Below, piece after piece: positions 19,595-29,202 of a DNA stretch of 53,389 nt; position 1 is the first letter of the stretch; each line of letters opens with the position of its first letter. Below the pieces are notes generated by a model. That model worked only from the letters and a program-made list of their open reading frames with translations. It was not told the DNA's origin and made no database searches. The stretch is taken from contig JAPLHV010000067.1 in assembly GCA_026389455.1 (NCBI GenBank), positions 1-53,389 on the forward strand, given 5' to 3'. The translations under genes and the position numbers were made by a program. The stretch comes from Coprothermobacterota bacterium (GTDB lineage: Bacteria; Caldisericota; JANLFM01).

Positions 19595-20827
19595 CTATGA
19601 AGTTAGGTAAGTCCGTTGCGCCTCAGTCAGAGAATCGATGCGAACCCCCAGCGCGGCAAGCTTTAATTGGGCCACCTTCTCATCGAGCGCTTCGGGGAAA
19701 GGCAAGACATGAGGCGGCAGCGTCTGGTAATGGGCAGCCAGGTATTCCACCGCCAAAGCCTGGTCAGCGAAACTGAGGTCCATCACCCCAGCCGGATGTC
19801 CCTCACCGCAAGCCAGGTTGACCAGGCGCCCCTCCCCCAAAAGGAACACGCAGCGGCCGTCGGGGTAGGTGAATTCCTCGATATGTTCGGTTACCTGCCT
19901 CGAGGTGATGCTGATGCGGCGCAACGCTTCCAGGTCGATCTCCACGTTGAAGTGCCCGGCATTGGCCAGGATCGCTCCATCCTTCAACAGGCGAAGGGAA
20001 GTTTCAGCGATGATAGAGATATCCCCGGTGGCGGTGATGAAGAGATCGCCCAATGGGGCAGCCTCCTCGATGGGCATCACCCGGAAGCCGTCCATGAGCG
20101 CTTCCAAGGCCTTGACCGGGTTAATCTCAGTAACGATCACGTTGGCCCCTAGACCGCGCACCCGGTTAGCGATCCCTCGACCCACCCAACCATAGCCGCA
20201 GACCACCGCCACGCTCCCGGCGATCAGAAGATTGGTCGCCCGCAAGACGCCGTCCAAGGCGCTCTGGCCGGTTCCATAGCGGTTGTCGAAGAGGTGTTTG
20301 GTATGGGCGAAATTGACGGCGATCAATGGGTAGCGCAGCAGTCCTTCCTGGTCCAGGTTGCGCAGTCGGGTAACCCCGGTAGTGGTCTCCTCGGTGCCGG
20401 CACAGACGGTCCGGCCGGTCCCCTTGTGGTAGGTCAAGGTTAGGTCAGCGCCATCATCGACCAGGAGATCGGGTTGAGCTTCCAAAACCAGGCGGATATT
20501 CTCAAGGTAGTCCTGCTCGCCCTCCCCCCGCCAAGCGAAGACGTGAATCCCCATCCCTACCAGATAAGCGGCGATGTCATCCTGGGTAGAAAGGGGGTTG
20601 GAGCCGCAGAGGAATACCTCAGCCCCCCCCGCCTTCAAGGTTAAAGCGAGGTTAGCCGTCTTGGCTGAGACATGCAGACAGGCGCCTACGCGCCGCCCGG
20701 CTAGCGGGTGTTCCATTGCGAAACGTAAGCCGATCGAACGCAAGACGGGCATCTGCCGGCCTGCCCACTCGGTCCGCGCTTTTCCCCGGGGCGCCAGGGA
20801 AAGATCTTTGATTCGGTTCTCCATCAT
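19595..20827 (-). CDS. ahcY: Adenosylhomocysteinase
   Basis: Translation with NLLIAGSVAVVCGYGWVGRGIANRVRGLGANVIVTEINPVKALEALMDGFRV. Confidence 0.93.
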   Translation of the reverse strand: MMENRIKDLSLAPRGKARTEWAGRQMPVLRSIGLRFAMEHPLAGRRVGACLHVSAKTANLALTLKAGGAEVFLCGSNPLSTQDDIAAYLVGMGIHVFAWRGEGEQDYLENIRLVLEAQPDLLVDDGADLTLTYHKGTGRTVCAGTEETTTGVTRLRNLDQEGLLRYPLIAVNFAHTKHLFDNRYGTGQSALDGVLRATNLLIAGSVAVVCGYGWVGRGIANRVRGLGANVIVTEINPVKALEALMDGFRVMPIEEAAPLGDLFITATGDISIIAETSLRLLKDGAILANAGHFNVEIDLEALRRISITSRQVTEHIEEFTYPDGRCVFLLGEGRLVNLACGEGHPAGVMDLSFADQALAVEYLAAHYQTLPPHVLPFPEALDEKVAQLKLAALGVRIDSLTEAQRTYLTS

Positions 20828-20916
20828 TGGTCTTCCTCCCAAAGGGTATCCTCCGCCAGGCGAAGGGTTGGTCTCTCTATTGTAGAACCTTTCCCATCAC
20901 GCGTTACAATCAGTCT

Positions 20917-21801
20917 ATGAAGGTCGATCTCCACACTCACAGTACGGCCTCCGACGGTTGCCTGAACCCGGCGGAGTTGGTGCGCCATGCTTGCCGGGAA
21001 GGGCTCGCTTTGCTCTCGCTCACCGATCATGACACCGCTGTCGGCCTTGCTGAAGCCGAGCAGGCCAGCCGTTCCACTCCACTCCGTTTCGTCCCCGGGA
21101 TCGAGTTTTCCACCGAAGTGGAACAAGCCGAGGTGCATATTCTTGGCTATTGGCTGGACTTTGATTCCCGATTGCTCAAGGATTTCCTCGAGCGCCTCGG
21201 TCAGTCCCGGCGGGAGCGCATCCGGCGAATGGTAGGTGAGCTGCAAAAGCTGGGAATGCACCTCCAGGCTGACGAAATTTTAGAAAGCAAACTGTCCGGG
21301 GTTTTCGGCCGTCCTCATGTCGCCTTGGCCTTGGTGCAACATGGCTATGCTTCCAACGTGGAGGATGCCTTCGCTCGTTACCTGAAGATCGGAAAACCCG
21401 CCTATGTACCGCACCGTAAGCTCTCTCCTTGGCAAGTGGTGAGCCTGGCGGTCAAGGTGGGTGGGCTTGCCGTGATGGCTCACCCAGGACTCTCCGCTCG
21501 TGACGACTTGATCCCCTCGCTTGTTCGAGAGGGTCTAGGAGGGCTGGAGGTCTACTACCCCGAACACAACCCAAGCCAAGTCCACCGCTATCTTGACTTG
21601 GCCCGGGAGGCAGACATCCTCATCACCGGCGGTTCAGATTTCCACGGACCAGCAGTCCACCACCATCCAACCGGTGGCAACTTGAGAGAGCGCGGCAGCT
21701 TACCAGCCCCCGGCAGGGCGTCCCATTCCCCGCTGGGAAGCGCCAACTTGCCAGCCGAAGACGTTGAACGCTTCCTGGCTTGGGGCAGAGCTCACAAGTA
21801 G
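20917..21801 (+). CDS. PHP-domain phosphoesterase
   Basis: MKVDLHTHSTASDG, LTDHDT, AHPGLSARDDLIP, GGSDFHG; repeat A within C-terminal part. Confidence 0.88.
   Translation: MKVDLHTHSTASDGCLNPAELVRHACREGLALLSLTDHDTAVGLAEAEQASRSTPLRFVPGIEFSTEVEQAEVHILGYWLDFDSRLLKDFLERLGQSRRERIRRMVGELQKLGMHLQADEILESKLSGVFGRPHVALALVQHGYASNVEDAFARYLKIGKPAYVPHRKLSPWQVVSLAVKVGGLAVMAHPGLSARDDLIPSLVREGLGGLEVYYPEHNPSQVHRYLDLAREADILITGGSDFHGPAVHHHPTGGNLRERGSLPAPGRASHSPLGSANLPAEDVERFLAWGRAHK
21689..21724 (+). repeat. Family A, two units inside PHP gene
   Basis: gcgcggcagcttaccagcccccggcagggcgtccc. Confidence 0.88.
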
Positions 21802-21824
21802 GGGTACGGCATGCCGTACCCTAC
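21798..21824. repeat. Palindrome gtaggggtacggcatgccgtaccctac between convergent genes
   Basis: Perfect inner palindrome gggtacggcatgccgtaccc. Confidence 0.85.
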
Positions 21825-24292
21825 AATGGAAGAGTCTGCTGGTTGTCCTCTTCGCGCTCGATGACGGGCTCGGGAACCACCCGCGCGACAGCTACAACGC
21901 GGTCTTCCTCGCCGGCACGGATCAATCGCACGCCCGAGGCGTTGCGCCCTAGGGTAGGGATCGACTTGGTCTCCATACGGATCAGCTTGCCGTTTTGGGT
22001 GATAGCGATGATGTCGTCTCCCTCGGCCACCATCTTGCCGCCGACCACCAGCCCGGTCTTTGCCCGCACCCGGAAGGCGATCACTCCCAATCCTCCCCGC
22101 TTGTGAACCGGGATCGATTCGGGACGCATCTTCTTGCCCAGACCTAGCTCGGCGATTAGAAGCAACTTTCGGCCCGGCATGACGGGTTCCATTCCCACCA
22201 CGACATCGCCTTCACGCAAGCGGATTCCCCGCACCCCTCCGGCCGAGCGCCCCATCGGACGCAAATCGGAAGCGCGGAAACGAGCCGCGTAGCCCATCTG
22301 GGTAAAGACCACGAGAGCGTTCTCGGCACTAGTTCGCCGCACCTTGCAAAGCGCGTCTCCTTCCTTCAGCAGGAGAGCGCGGATTCCTCTTCGCCCAGCG
22401 TTGCGGAACTCGACCAGTAAAGTGCTTTTAGTGGTCCCCTTGTTGGTGACCATCACCAGGTAATCCTCGGCGCAATCGTTCGGGATGGGCAAAGCCGTGC
22501 TGATGGCCTCTCCTTCCTCCAGAGCAAAGAACGCCCGCACCGGAGCGCCGCGGTCGGTCCGGCCGCCCTCCGGCACCTCGTACGCCTTTACACCATAGAC
22601 CTTGCCGGCAGTGGTGAAGAAGAGAACACGCTGGTGAGTGCCACAGACGAAAATATCTTCGACCAGATCCTCTTTCCTCAGGCCAACCCCGAAGACACCC
22701 ACCCCGCCTCGCCGTTGGCTGCGGTAGGTAGTCATCGAGCTGCGCTTAAAGTAACCGTCGGCTGTGATGGAGATGGCCACTTTCTCATCAGCGATCAGCT
22801 CTTCTGCCCCTAGATTCCAAGCTTCCATCTCGATGCGCGTGCGGCGCGGGTTGCCATATTTAGCCTTGATTTGCAACAACTCTTCCTTTATGACCGCCAA
22901 GCGCTTCTCCCGATCGCTCAACAAACCCATCAGATACTCGATGGTGCGCGTCACTTCAGCTAGTTCGACTTCGATCTTGGAACGCTCCAGGCCGGTTAGA
23001 CGCGCCAGGCGCATCTCCAGGATGGCCTGCGCCTGCAGTTCAGAGAGAGTGAACCGTTCAATCAAACCGCCTTTGGCCTCCTCCACCGTGCGCGAGGAAC
23101 GGATCAGGGCAACGATCTCATCGATGTGGTCGAGGGCGATCACCAATCCCAGCAAGATGTGCTGGCGGGCTTGCGCTTTGTTCAGCTCGAAACGGCTGCG
23201 CCTCTCTACAACTGTCTCGCGGTGACGCAAGAACTCGTCCAGGATGGAAGCCAAGTCAAGTACCCGGGGCAGATTATCTACGAGGGCCAGCATGATCACG
23301 CCGAAGGAGATCTGTAGTTGCGTATGCTTGTAGAGTTGGTTGATCAGGGTGGAGGGGCGAGCATCGCGCTTCAGCTCAAGCACCACGCGCATCCCTGAGC
23401 GGTCCGACTCGTCACGGATGTCCGAGATCCCGGAGATTTTCTTCTCGCGAACCAACTCAGCGATCTTCTCCACCAGGGTAGATTTGTTCACTTGGAAGGG
23501 CAGTTCAGTGATCAGAAGCTGCTCGCGCCCCCCTTTGAGGCTCTCCAACTGGACCACGCCACGCAAGATGACGATCCCCCGACCGGTGGCATAGGCCTGG
23601 TAGATGCCATCCCGGCCCATGATCACCCCGCCGGTGGGAAAGTCGGGGCCGGGGATGCGCTCGATCAGTTCATCGATGGAACAATCGGGGTGGTCGATGC
23701 GATGGACCAACCCATCCACTACTTCCCCTAGGTTCTGGGGGGGAATGTTGGTGGCCATTCCCACGGCGATCCCGGAAGAGCCATTGATCAACAGATTGGG
23801 GATCTTGGTGGGAAGGACGGAAGGTTCCTCCAGTGTGCCGTCGAAATTCGGCAAGAAATCCACCGTATCCTTGTCCAAGTCCGCCAGCATCTCCATCGAC
23901 AGGCGCGAGAGGCGCACCTCTGTGTAGCGCATGGCCGCAGCTTCGTCCCCATCCACTGAGCCGAAGTTGCCATGTCCGTCGACCAGGGGGTAACGGCTGG
24001 AAAAATCCTGAGCAAGGCGGACTAGCGTATCATAGATGGCTAACTCGCCATGAGGATGATACTTGCCCAACACATCGCCGACGATTCGGGCTGATTTTTT
24101 GTAAGGACGGTCGGGAAAATTACTAAGATCCATCATCCCATAGAGAACGCGGCGATGCACCGGCTTCAGCCCGTCGCGCACGTCCGGCAGCGCCCGGCCG
24201 ACAATCACCGACATGGCATAGTCGATGTAGGAGCGCTTCATCTCCTCTTCGACTTTGACCTGCAGCACGCGTTCGCCCAAGTATTTGCTCAA
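21821..24292 (-). CDS. gyrA: DNA gyrase subunit A
   Basis: [32 protein letters not shown] and GyrA C-terminal propeller blades. Confidence 0.96.
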   Translation of the reverse strand: MSKYLGERVLQVKVEEEMKRSYIDYAMSVIVGRALPDVRDGLKPVHRRVLYGMMDLSNFPDRPYKKSARIVGDVLGKYHPHGELAIYDTLVRLAQDFSSRYPLVDGHGNFGSVDGDEAAAMRYTEVRLSRLSMEMLADLDKDTVDFLPNFDGTLEEPSVLPTKIPNLLINGSSGIAVGMATNIPPQNLGEVVDGLVHRIDHPDCSIDELIERIPGPDFPTGGVIMGRDGIYQAYATGRGIVILRGVVQLESLKGGREQLLITELPFQVNKSTLVEKIAELVREKKISGISDIRDESDRSGMRVVLELKRDARPSTLINQLYKHTQLQISFGVIMLALVDNLPRVLDLASILDEFLRHRETVVERRSRFELNKAQARQHILLGLVIALDHIDEIVALIRSSRTVEEAKGGLIERFTLSELQAQAILEMRLARLTGLERSKIEVELAEVTRTIEYLMGLLSDREKRLAVIKEELLQIKAKYGNPRRTRIEMEAWNLGAEELIADEKVAISITADGYFKRSSMTTYRSQRRGGVGVFGVGLRKEDLVEDIFVCGTHQRVLFFTTAGKVYGVKAYEVPEGGRTDRGAPVRAFFALEEGEAISTALPIPNDCAEDYLVMVTNKGTTKSTLLVEFRNAGRRGIRALLLKEGDALCKVRRTSAENALVVFTQMGYAARFRASDLRPMGRSAGGVRGIRLREGDVVVGMEPVMPGRKLLLIAELGLGKKMRPESIPVHKRGGLGVIAFRVRAKTGLVVGGKMVAEGDDIIAITQNGKLIRMETKSIPTLGRNASGVRLIRAGEEDRVVAVARVVPEPVIEREEDNQQTLPL

Positions 24293-24308
24293 CGGAATAC
24301 CACGCTTC

Positions 24309-24386
24309 CTAGTTCAGTAGTTAAGTAATTAAGTAGGTAAGTAATTAAGTAATTAAGTAGTTACTAAACCACTTAACCACTTGATA
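24309..24386. repeat. Family B array
   Basis: agttaagtaattaagtaggtaagtaattaag...actaaaccacttaaccacttgat. Confidence 0.9.
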
Positions 24387-24406
24387 GCCCCCGGCAGGGA
24401 GTACTG
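24380..24406 (+). repeat. Family A adjoining B upstream of gyrA
   Basis: cttgatagcccccggcagggagtactg. Confidence 0.9.
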
Positions 24407-24465
24407 TAGCACAGGCTAATACGACCAGCAAAAGCCCGGCGGTAAACTAGAAAACTTCCCGCGAC

Positions 24466-24681
24466 CTAGATGACTTGCCAGCGAACAGCCTGGAATTGAC
24501 AGACCATATCCGGCGCCGAGGTGGCTGAAGATGCCGTCCAACTGCTGATTGAGTAGTCTTCTTCCTGGACTGCGATTAGAATCCGGCGCTGGATCTCTTC
24601 CAGCATCCTGGCTGGGGGAATCAAGCTTTCCGTCTCTTTCCGCAGTCTCATGCTAATCTGTCTCTCAAAAGTGTCCATCAT
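24466..24681 (-). CDS. Small protein of unknown function downstream of ArsR-like gene
   Basis: 71-aa ORF, start overlaps end of the regulator; preceded by operator-like palindrome. Confidence 0.4.
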   Translation of the reverse strand: MMDTFERQISMRLRKETESLIPPARMLEEIQRRILIAVQEEDYSISSWTASSATSAPDMVCQFQAVRWQVI

Positions 24682-25789
24682 TATCCTCTTGTAGATGATT
24701 ATCTACAGTTGCTCGTTCCGCTGTCAAGTACTTTTCCAAGATTAGACGAAGTTCCTCGGACCTCTCGTTCTTCAAAGCATAGTAGTTGTTCCCCCGCCGC
24801 AGCTCGGTCTGGACGAACCCACCTACGCGCAGTGCAGCCATGTGGTGGAGGACGGTGGGGTGCGTTAAACGCAGGGTTCGGGAAATCTCCAAGGCGTACA
24901 TCTCCCGTTTGCGCAACAAGCGAAGGATCTCCAGACGAGTAGGATCGGCCAAGGCTTTGTAGGAACGGATCAACTCAGCCTTCACCTCATCAGCTTGCTG
25001 CTGGGCAATAGCAGCAGTAGCCGGGAAAATCAGCAAATATTCGCTTTCCGATTCCTGCAAGAAGACAAAGGGGGCTGCATAATAAGCCGGGGCGAAGGTT
25101 AGCCTCTTCCCCGCCGGCGGAGGAAAAAGGAGGCCGCGAGCCATATATGGGATAATCTCGGCTGGCGAAAGCGTCTGAGCCATGACTTCCACTACTTGGG
25201 CGGACTCCTGCAAGAAGGGCAGCAAACGACGGTACTCTTCGTCCAAGAAGAGGCGCCAGTGCTCCTCCAGAAGGTTCGCCAGATCCTCGGCCAGGGAGGG
25301 ATCGTGGAGTAGACGGTCAATGCGGCTCCTTGATTCAGAAGAGAAACGCCCGCGGAAATCCTCCCAGAAAGAGGCTTCCTCCGGCGCCGGCATGGATTGG
25401 CCGTGCAGATCCCGCAGGATCTTCGGCAATTGGCTGGATGAAGGTTCCAAGGCGGCCACCACCGTCACGCAAAAATCATCGCTCTTCAAGCCACGCAACA
25501 GGGTTAAATAATTCTCCAGAGTGCGAGGACAGGGTAGGCGTAAAGCAAAAGTCAAGGCATGAAGACCCAAATGCTCTTCCGTCTCGAAGAAAAAGCGATA
25601 GGCCTTTCGCCCATCGCGCGAGAGACGGCTCTTCCATGAACGGACGAAGTCAGGCTTGGGGTCTGCGTTGGGATTGCCGGCTGCGAAAAGAGACAGGAAG
25701 AGGTCATAGAGAGGAGAGACCTCTACCCGCACAGCAGCACTTTTCGCCCCGTCGTTGGGAGTCGTTCTTTGGATTTTCATGTAGATCAT
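24665..25789 (-). CDS. ArsR-family transcriptional regulator with long N-terminal domain; start 25789 or 25780
   Basis: C-term wHTH: IRSYKALADPTRLEILRLLRKREMYALEISRTLRLTHPTVLHHMAALRVGGFV. Confidence 0.85.
   Translation of the reverse strand: MIYMKIQRTTPNDGAKSAAVRVEVSPLYDLFLSLFAAGNPNADPKPDFVRSWKSRLSRDGRKAYRFFFETEEHLGLHALTFALRLPCPRTLENYLTLLRGLKSDDFCVTVVAALEPSSSQLPKILRDLHGQSMPAPEEASFWEDFRGRFSSESRSRIDRLLHDPSLAEDLANLLEEHWRLFLDEEYRRLLPFLQESAQVVEVMAQTLSPAEIIPYMARGLLFPPPAGKRLTFAPAYYAAPFVFLQESESEYLLIFPATAAIAQQQADEVKAELIRSYKALADPTRLEILRLLRKREMYALEISRTLRLTHPTVLHHMAALRVGGFVQTELRRGNNYYALKNERSEELRLILEKYLTAERATVDNHLQEDNDGHF
24690..24707. promoter_or_regulatory. Operator-like palindrome tgtagat-gatt-atctaca upstream of small ORF 24466..24681
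   Basis: 7-bp perfect inverted arms, same arms and spacing as 25780..25797. Confidence 0.7.
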
Positions 25790-25797
25790 TATCTACA
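25780..25797. promoter_or_regulatory. Operator-like palindrome tgtagat-catt-atctaca overlapping start of the ArsR-like gene
   Basis: Same arms and spacing as 24690..24707. Confidence 0.75.
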
Positions 25798-25891
25798 CTT
25801 TGGGGAAAAAAAGAAACTCTACCAGTGAAATACTGAAAACAGCAGCGGTTTATTAGCGAATGCAAGCCGGGAGCATTTGAGGTACAATTGG

Positions 25892-25918
25892 TTGGCACTC
25901 TCATCTGGAGTGTGCCAA
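25892..25918. promoter_or_regulatory. CIRCE-like HrcA operator TTGGCACTC-N9-GTGTGCCAA
   Basis: 27-bp layout of CIRCE (TTAGCACTC-N9-GAGTGCTAA) directly before hrcA; extended 12-bp arms attggttggcac/gtgccaaccaat. Confidence 0.85.
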
Positions 25919-25921
25919 CCA

Positions 25922-26965
25922 ATGATAGGAACCAGTTATCTAAATGATCGAAGGAAAGCGATCCTGAAGGCGGTCGTCGAGGAGTACATCCTCAACGGTC
26001 AGCCAATCGGGTCGGAGGAGCTGCTCCGAAAATACTCCCTGGGGTGCAGTTCGGCCACGATCCGCGCCGAGCTGGCTGCCCTGGAGGAGATGGACTACCT
26101 CAGCCACCCGCACACATCTGCCGGGCGCGTCCCTACCGAGCAAGGCTACCGTATCTATGTCGATCATTTGCTGACGCTCTCTCCCGTCTCTTTCCAAGAG
26201 GAAGAGAAGATCTCCCAGGTGCTGAACCGCCAAGCCCAGGACTTGCGCAACATCCTTGCCGAGGCTTGTCGTCTGGTTGCCGCCATCTCTACTTATACCT
26301 CCCTTGCCTTGGCTCCCCAAGCCAATCAACAAGTTATGCGCCATATTCATTTCGTGCCGGTGTCCGCCAAGCAAGCGCTGGTAATCCTGGTGACCAGCCT
26401 GAAAGTGATCCAGGATCAATTCCTGGAGGTCTCCGTGGAAGTCAGCGAAGAAGACTTGGAGTACCTTTCTCACTACCTCTCCCGTCGGCTTCTGGGAAAA
26501 ACACCATGGCAATGTCTGCAGGAATTGCCTGTAATCCGCGAGGAGCAGCCCGCTCGCTTGGTTTCCCTCCTCAACCAACTGTCCACTGTCCTCCATAATG
26601 TCTTCCTATACGAGCAAAGCGAGCGCCTGATCGTCGAGGGAGCGGAGAACTTGCTCTTGGCTAGCGATTTTCGCAACAGCTTTACGCAGCGGCGCTTAGC
26701 GGACGCCCTGGATCGTCGTTTCCTCTTGCAGGACGTGCTGGACCGCCACCTCACTAGCCGCAATCTGCAGATCTTCATCGGGCAAGAGAACGAGGTGGTG
26801 GAGATGCACGACCTGACCTTACTGGCGATGCCCTTTGAGGCGTCTCGCTATGCCTACGGCGCCCTTGGCCTCCTTGGTCCGATGCGCATGGATTATGCCA
26901 AAGGGATCCGCCTCTTAGCCTGCGTCACTGGTGTACTGGAGAGAGCCCTGTCTCAGGAAGCTTAG
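25922..26965 (+). CDS. hrcA: Heat-inducible transcription repressor HrcA
   Basis: LNDRRKAILKAVVEEYILNGQPIGSEELLRKYSLGCSSATIRAELAALEEMDYLSHPHTSAGRVPTEQGYRIYVD. Confidence 0.95.
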   Translation: MIGTSYLNDRRKAILKAVVEEYILNGQPIGSEELLRKYSLGCSSATIRAELAALEEMDYLSHPHTSAGRVPTEQGYRIYVDHLLTLSPVSFQEEEKISQVLNRQAQDLRNILAEACRLVAAISTYTSLALAPQANQQVMRHIHFVPVSAKQALVILVTSLKVIQDQFLEVSVEVSEEDLEYLSHYLSRRLLGKTPWQCLQELPVIREEQPARLVSLLNQLSTVLHNVFLYEQSERLIVEGAENLLLASDFRNSFTQRRLADALDRRFLLQDVLDRHLTSRNLQIFIGQENEVVEMHDLTLLAMPFEASRYAYGALGLLGPMRMDYAKGIRLLACVTGVLERALSQEA

Positions 26966-27765
26966 TGGCACGGGTTTTCTGGCTGCCGACGGAATGCCTT
27001 CAACCCGACAGAGACGCGCTGCCGAGGGTTATCGAGCTGCCGCGGGTTATCGAGCCGCCGCGGGTTATTTTCTTCCCTCCCGAGGAACGCCATCATCTTC
27101 TCCATGTCCTGCGCAAGAAAGCAGGAGACAGTGTCGATGTCCTCTGTGGCGGCCAACGCCTACAGGTGGAACTTTTCCTCCGGGGAGAGGCGCTCCTTGG
27201 AAAAATCCTCCAAACCCAGGCTATTCAGCCGCCTCTCTTTTCGTTGAACCTGGCTCAGGGCTTGCCCAAAGGTCGCAAGATGGAACAAGTCGTCACCTTG
27301 GCTGGACAAGTCGGGGTGCATCGCTTGTTGCCCTTTCACTCCCTTCGCTCCATCCCCCGCCTGGACGATGCCGAAAGCAAGCGGAAATGGGAGCGCTGGC
27401 AGCGTTTGGCTGACGAGGAGGCCAAGGTGACCGGTTCCCCACCTTTGCAGGTCGCTCCTCTCTCAACTCTCGAGGAGATCCTGCACCAGGGTGCAAGTGC
27501 CGGTCTTCGCCTGTTCTGCTGGGAAAACGCCGAGCGATCTCTCCTGGATACTCTGGAAATAACACCAACCTTTCCTGAGGCGGGTATCTTGGTGATCGGC
27601 CCGGAGGGAGGTTTCGCCCCCGAGGAAGCCCGGTTGGCCGAGCAGTCCGGCTTCCAGGCAGTACACCTGGGAGAGCGTATCCTTCGTACGGAAGTAGCCG
27701 GTTTAGTGGCTGCTGTTCTTATCCTGGAGCGCGGCGGCGCCTTCCGCCTACCCTTTTCCCCTTGA
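26965..27765 (+). CDS. rsmE: 16S rRNA (uracil-1498-N3)-methyltransferase RsmE with repeat-encoded N-terminal stretch
   Basis: PPEERHHLLHVLRKKAGDSV, VLVIGPEGGFAPEEARLAEQSGFQAVHLGERILRTEVAG; LPRVIELPRVIEPPRVI from repeat A. Confidence 0.92.
   Translation: MARVFWLPTECLQPDRDALPRVIELPRVIEPPRVIFFPPEERHHLLHVLRKKAGDSVDVLCGGQRLQVELFLRGEALLGKILQTQAIQPPLFSLNLAQGLPKGRKMEQVVTLAGQVGVHRLLPFHSLRSIPRLDDAESKRKWERWQRLADEEAKVTGSPPLQVAPLSTLEEILHQGASAGLRLFCWENAERSLLDTLEITPTFPEAGILVIGPEGGFAPEEARLAEQSGFQAVHLGERILRTEVAGLVAAVLILERGGAFRLPFSP
27010..27070 (-). repeat. Family A, three units inside rsmE 5' end
   Basis: ctgccgagggttatcgag / ctgccgcgggttatcgag / ccgccgcgggttat. Confidence 0.9.
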
Positions 27766-29054
27766 GAATCTCGCTGGCCGTTCTCGGCTGCAAGATCTCG
27801 CAATACGACGCTGCCCACTTGGAGGAGCGCCTTCGCCAAGCCGGGGCGGAGATCACTCCTCCCTCACCGGAAAGCCAGGCTTTCCTGCTGTGCGGTTGCG
27901 CCGTCACCGAACGCGCTGCCCGCGAGGCCGGACAGGTTGCCCGCCGCCTCCAGCGCTTGAACCCGAATGCTCCTCTTTATTACTACGGTTGCATCGGCGC
28001 TTACTTTGCAAATCAGCCGGAACACCTTGCCGGGGGCTGTTCTACTGCCGGGAGCTGTTCTACTGCCGGGAGCTGTTCTAGCTTGATAGCCCCCGGCAGG
28101 GTGTCCTATCAAGCCTGCTGCTTCCCGCCTGGTTCTGAGGTTGCATTGCTGGAAGCCCTCGGTCTTTCCTCCCCAGCCCCTGTGAGTTCCGGCAGCAGTT
28201 GGCGCCGCACTCGCGGCTTGGTGAAAGTACAGGACGGTTGCAGTCACTTCTGCGCCTACTGTATCGTGCCGTATTTGCGCGGCCCGGCTAAAAGCCGACC
28301 CATCCTTGAGGTGGAAGGGGAAGTGGCAGATCTGCTCAGTCGAGGTTTCCGCGAGGTGGCGTTATCGGGGGTTCACCTCTCATCATGGGGACATGACCTA
28401 GGCGGCTCCACCCTAATAGATCTTCTCCAATGCCTGGACCGCCTGCCAGGGTTGGATCGTCTGCGATTGAGCTCGCTGGAGCCGATGGACCTGAGCCCCC
28501 AGACAGTGGCAAGCTTCCGCACCATCGAGCATCTCTGTCCGCACCTCCATCTCCCGTTGCAAAGCGGCTCTGATTCTATTCTGCAGCGCATGGGTCGCGG
28601 CTATGACCGGGCTCACTACCTGCGTTTGGTCGAAGCGGCGCGGGCCGCCTGGCCGGAGGTAGCTCTGACCACTGACATCCTGATCGGTTTCCCTGGGGAG
28701 AGCGAGCAGGATTTCCAAGCTACTTTGGAGACCATCGAGGCAGTCAGTTTCGCTCGTTTGCACCTTTTTCGCTACTCTCCCCGGCCGGGCACCCCTGCTG
28801 CTTCGATGACCGGCTCCATTGACGAGAGGGAGAAACGCCGACGCCTAGAACGCTTGCGTTCTCTTGCTGAAGCTCTTCCCGGCCGCTTCCGCCGTCGTTT
28901 TCTGGGTCGCTCCTTCCCAGTATTGGTGGAACGGATCAGGGAAAACCAGGCCGGCGGTTTCACTCCCAACTACATTCACCTCACCTTCCCAGCTTGGCCT
29001 GGTCTGGAAGTGGGCCAACCGGTCGAGGTGAAGGTGAGCGAGGAAGAGCCTTGA
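27762..29054 (+). CDS. mtaB: tRNA t6A37 methylthiotransferase MtaB (MiaB-like radical SAM) with internal repeat insertion
   Basis: VQDGCSHFCAYCIVPYLRG; GVHLSSWG; HLHLPLQSGSDSILQRMGRGYDR; AGGCSTAGSCSTAGSCSSLIAPGRV from repeat A. Confidence 0.92.
   Translation: MRISLAVLGCKISQYDAAHLEERLRQAGAEITPPSPESQAFLLCGCAVTERAAREAGQVARRLQRLNPNAPLYYYGCIGAYFANQPEHLAGGCSTAGSCSTAGSCSSLIAPGRVSYQACCFPPGSEVALLEALGLSSPAPVSSGSSWRRTRGLVKVQDGCSHFCAYCIVPYLRGPAKSRPILEVEGEVADLLSRGFREVALSGVHLSSWGHDLGGSTLIDLLQCLDRLPGLDRLRLSSLEPMDLSPQTVASFRTIEHLCPHLHLPLQSGSDSILQRMGRGYDRAHYLRLVEAARAAWPEVALTTDILIGFPGESEQDFQATLETIEAVSFARLHLFRYSPRPGTPAASMTGSIDEREKRRRLERLRSLAEALPGRFRRRFLGRSFPVLVERIRENQAGGFTPNYIHLTFPAWPGLEVGQPVEVKVSEEEP
28019..28107. 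repeat. Family A inverted pair inside mtaB
   Basis: ggaacaccttgccgggggctgttcta...(x3) followed by cttgatagcccccggcagggtgtcct. Confidence 0.93.
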
Positions 29055-29202
29055 CAAGGTTAACGAGATGAAGACAGATTGCCTCTTCTGCCGTATAATA
29101 CGGGGCAATGTGGCTGCCACTCGGGTGTACGAGGACGATAAGACGTTGGTTATCCAGGATCTTCACCCCCGCGCCTCGGTATGTTGGTTGTTGCTACCCA
29201 AA

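Noticed and set aside
25877-25921. Annotated TTG start of hrcA at 25877
   Set aside because: Would translate through the promoter-like box and CIRCE; ATG at 25922 matches the usual HrcA N-terminus.
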